From positions 1-64,000 of the forward strand of contig CAYOEJ010000007.1 of assembly GCA_964403015.1 (NCBI GenBank): a stretch of 64,000 nt of DNA, read 5' to 3'. This stretch comes from CAYOEJ01 sp964403015. Its GTDB lineage: Bacteria; Actinomycetota; Actinomycetes; Actinomycetales; Actinomycetaceae. Position 1 is the stretch's first letter; the number at the start of each line of letters is the position of its first letter. Under the pieces are notes generated by a model. The model had not been told where the DNA came from, ran no database searches, and saw only the letters and a list, made by a program, of their open reading frames with translations. Both the position numbers and the translations under genes were made by a program. Shown in pieces: positions 62,796-64,000 of this stretch.

Positions 62796-62801
62796 TATAA
62801 T
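62796..62801 (+). promoter_or_regulatory. Possible -10 box of the gyrB promoter
   Basis: TATAAT, perfect; the upstream sequence has only a weak -35 (TCGAAT at 62773-62778). The 295-nt dciA-gyrB gap otherwise shows a small hairpin (ggtag/ctacc, about 62821-62835) in the presumed leader. Confidence 0.5.
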
Positions 62802-62935
62802 TAAATGTCCCGTCGTTGGGGTAGGTCCCTACCGAAAGGGCCCCTAAAGCGAGCAGAGTCGATTCTCAGCGTTTATTGAGATGTGCGACACATTCTGCTC
62901 GTCTGCAGCGACATGCAATGAGGAGAATTCTAGGC

Positions 62936-64000
62936 GTGGCCACAGAAGAAGAACTAAAGGGTGAACAGACCACCAGCGCATCATCGCCGCATCGATCTGG
63001 CACCGTTTCACAAGATCAGTCTTACGACGCATCGAATATTACAGTTCTAGAAGGCCTCGAGGCCGTTCGAAAGCGGCCTGGCATGTACATCGGTTCCACG
63101 GGGGAGCGCGGCCTGCATCATTTGGTTTATGAGGTAGTCGACAACTCTGTTGACGAAGCCTTGGCCGGATACTGCGACCACATCGAGGTTACTCTGCTCG
63201 ATAACGGCGGGGTGCGCGTGGTAGATAACGGTCGCGGAATCCCGGTTGATCTCCATCCAACCGAGGGACTTCCCGCCGTCCAGGTCGTCATGACTGTCCT
63301 GCACGCAGGCGGCAAGTTCGGATCCGGTTCTTATGCGGTTTCGGGCGGTCTTCACGGCGTTGGCGTTTCTGTGGTTAATGCTCTTTCCTCGCGCATGGAT
63401 ACCGAAGTTCGCAGGGACGGCTACGTCTGGCGAATCTCGTATGAGAACGGTGTACCAGTTGCTCCGCTTGAAAAAGGTGAAGCCACTGACTCCACCGGAA
63501 CTACCCAGACGTTCTGGCCAAATGCGGACATCTTCGAAACGGTCGAGTTCGACTTTGAGACTCTACGCCAGCGTTTCCACCAAATGTCCTTCCTGAACAA
63601 GGGCCTTCGCATCACGCTGATTGACGAGCGCGCAACCGCGATTGCAGACGGCGACGAGGTCACGGGCGATGAAGCCGGCACCACGGACGATCCAGTGAAG
63701 GGTCGCAGCGAGGTCTCCTACAAGTACGACGACGGTCTGCACGACTACGTGAAGCACTTGGTAAAGACCAAGAAGGCCGAGCTCATCCATCCCGAGCCGA
63801 TCTACTTCGAATCTGAGGACGAAAAGCGCAAGATTTCGGTTGAGATCGCGATGCAGTGGACGGGCGCTTACAACGAGGCTCTTCACACCTTCGCCAACAC
63901 GATCAACACGACTGAGGGCGGAACCCACGAAGAAGGTTTCCGTACTGCTTTGACCTCGGTAATTAACAAGTATGCGCGCGATAAGGGCCTGTTGAAGGAG
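62936..64000 (+). CDS. gyrB: DNA gyrase subunit B, 5' part (runs off the window)
   Basis: The first 355 codons of the ATPase subunit, in frame to the end of the window with no stop. ITVLEGLEAVRKRPGMYIGST, then VVDNSVDEALAGYCD with the ATP-binding asparagine, VVDNGRGIPVDLHP and LHGVGVSVVNALS. GTG start with AGGAG 10 nt upstream; about 38 extra N-terminal residues (MATEEELKGEQ...) precede the conserved core. Introduces negative supercoils with GyrA. Confidence 0.97.
   Translation, partial: MATEEELKGEQTTSASSPHRSGTVSQDQSYDASNITVLEGLEAVRKRPGMYIGSTGERGLHHLVYEVVDNSVDEALAGYCDHIEVTLLDNGGVRVVDNGRGIPVDLHPTEGLPAVQVVMTVLHAGGKFGSGSYAVSGGLHGVGVSVVNALSSRMDTEVRRDGYVWRISYENGVPVAPLEKGEATDSTGTTQTFWPNADIFETVEFDFETLRQRFHQMSFLNKGLRITLIDERATAIADGDEVTGDEAGTTDDPVKGRSEVSYKYDDGLHDYVKHLVKTKKAELIHPEPIYFESEDEKRKISVEIAMQWTGAYNEALHTFANTINTTEGGTHEEGFRTALTSVINKYARDKGLLKE

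Overview
The window is a stretch of a Gram-positive actinobacterial chromosome (moderately high GC, frequent GTG starts, several apparently leaderless genes) that contains the replication origin. The gene order dnaA-dnaN-gnd-recF-dciA-gyrB to the right and rpmH-rnpA-yidD-yidC-jag-rsmG-parA-parB to the left of dnaA is the usual actinobacterial oriC neighbourhood. The gene set (no mycolate genes, a low-GC-for-the-phylum look, Tgt and YhhQ present) would fit the Actinomycetaceae, but the species cannot be named from sequence reading alone. Two runs of 100 N (44384-44483 and 53461-53560) are assembly gaps, both inside tandem repeats.

Layout. 0.1-13.4 kb: a single-component RND pump, a DUF1444-like protein, a queuosine salvage pair (yhhQ-tgt), a GNAT and a DUF4261 protein behind a long structured leader, a CstR-type repressor with a CoA-persulfide reductase, DUF4862, gluconokinase and a CYTH protein. 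13.5-23.5 kb: a lipoprotein, ilvA, a DsbA-like protein, an acyltransferase, an ArsR regulator, an FGGY sugar kinase, ogt, an aldo/keto reductase, a PdxK/ThiD kinase and an HD protein. 23.6-33.4 kb: dnaB and the rpsF-ssb-rpsR-rplI operon, separated by a transporter block (MetE-like enzyme, MATE, two OPA-type MFS transporters, a GntR regulator) that also carries a cluster of DnaA boxes. 33.6-40.2 kb: a class A PBP, an AI-2E family protein, an MFS protein and the CCA-adding enzyme, all leftward. 40.2-49.2 kb, rightward: NUDIX, DUF6049, a stand-alone MviN-type pseudokinase without murJ, trxB, a thioredoxin-like protein, an aminotransferase and a Ddl-type ligase. 49.2-56.3 kb, leftward: parB, parA, a 1.1-kb gene-free region with five perfect parS sites, rsmG, jag, yidC, yidD, rnpA and rpmH. 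56.3-64.0 kb, rightward: dnaA, oriC with DnaA boxes and a DnaA-trio tract, dnaN, gnd, recF, dciA and the start of gyrB.

How it works together. The right half is the replication, segregation and envelope-growth core: DnaA, DnaN, DnaB, DciA, Ssb, RecF and GyrB for replication; ParA, ParB and parS for origin segregation; RnpA, RpmH, YidC and Jag for RNA processing and membrane insertion; PBP, Ddl and the pseudokinase for the wall. The left half is metabolic, with gluconate and pentose-phosphate enzymes (gntK, an FGGY kinase, a diketogluconate-reductase-like AKR, gnd) and a reactive-sulfur response module with a clear operator-promoter.

Most notable observations: seven genes have their stop codon inside a short, often degenerate tandem repeat that carries extra stop-like triplets into the 3' region; a second DnaA-box cluster lies about 32 kb from oriC; a promoter plus three hairpins suggests a structured RNA near 8.6-8.8 kb; the CstR operator sits inside its own promoter spacer; and the MurJ half is missing from the MviN locus. 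No insertion sequence, prophage, CRISPR array, tRNA or rRNA gene was seen.
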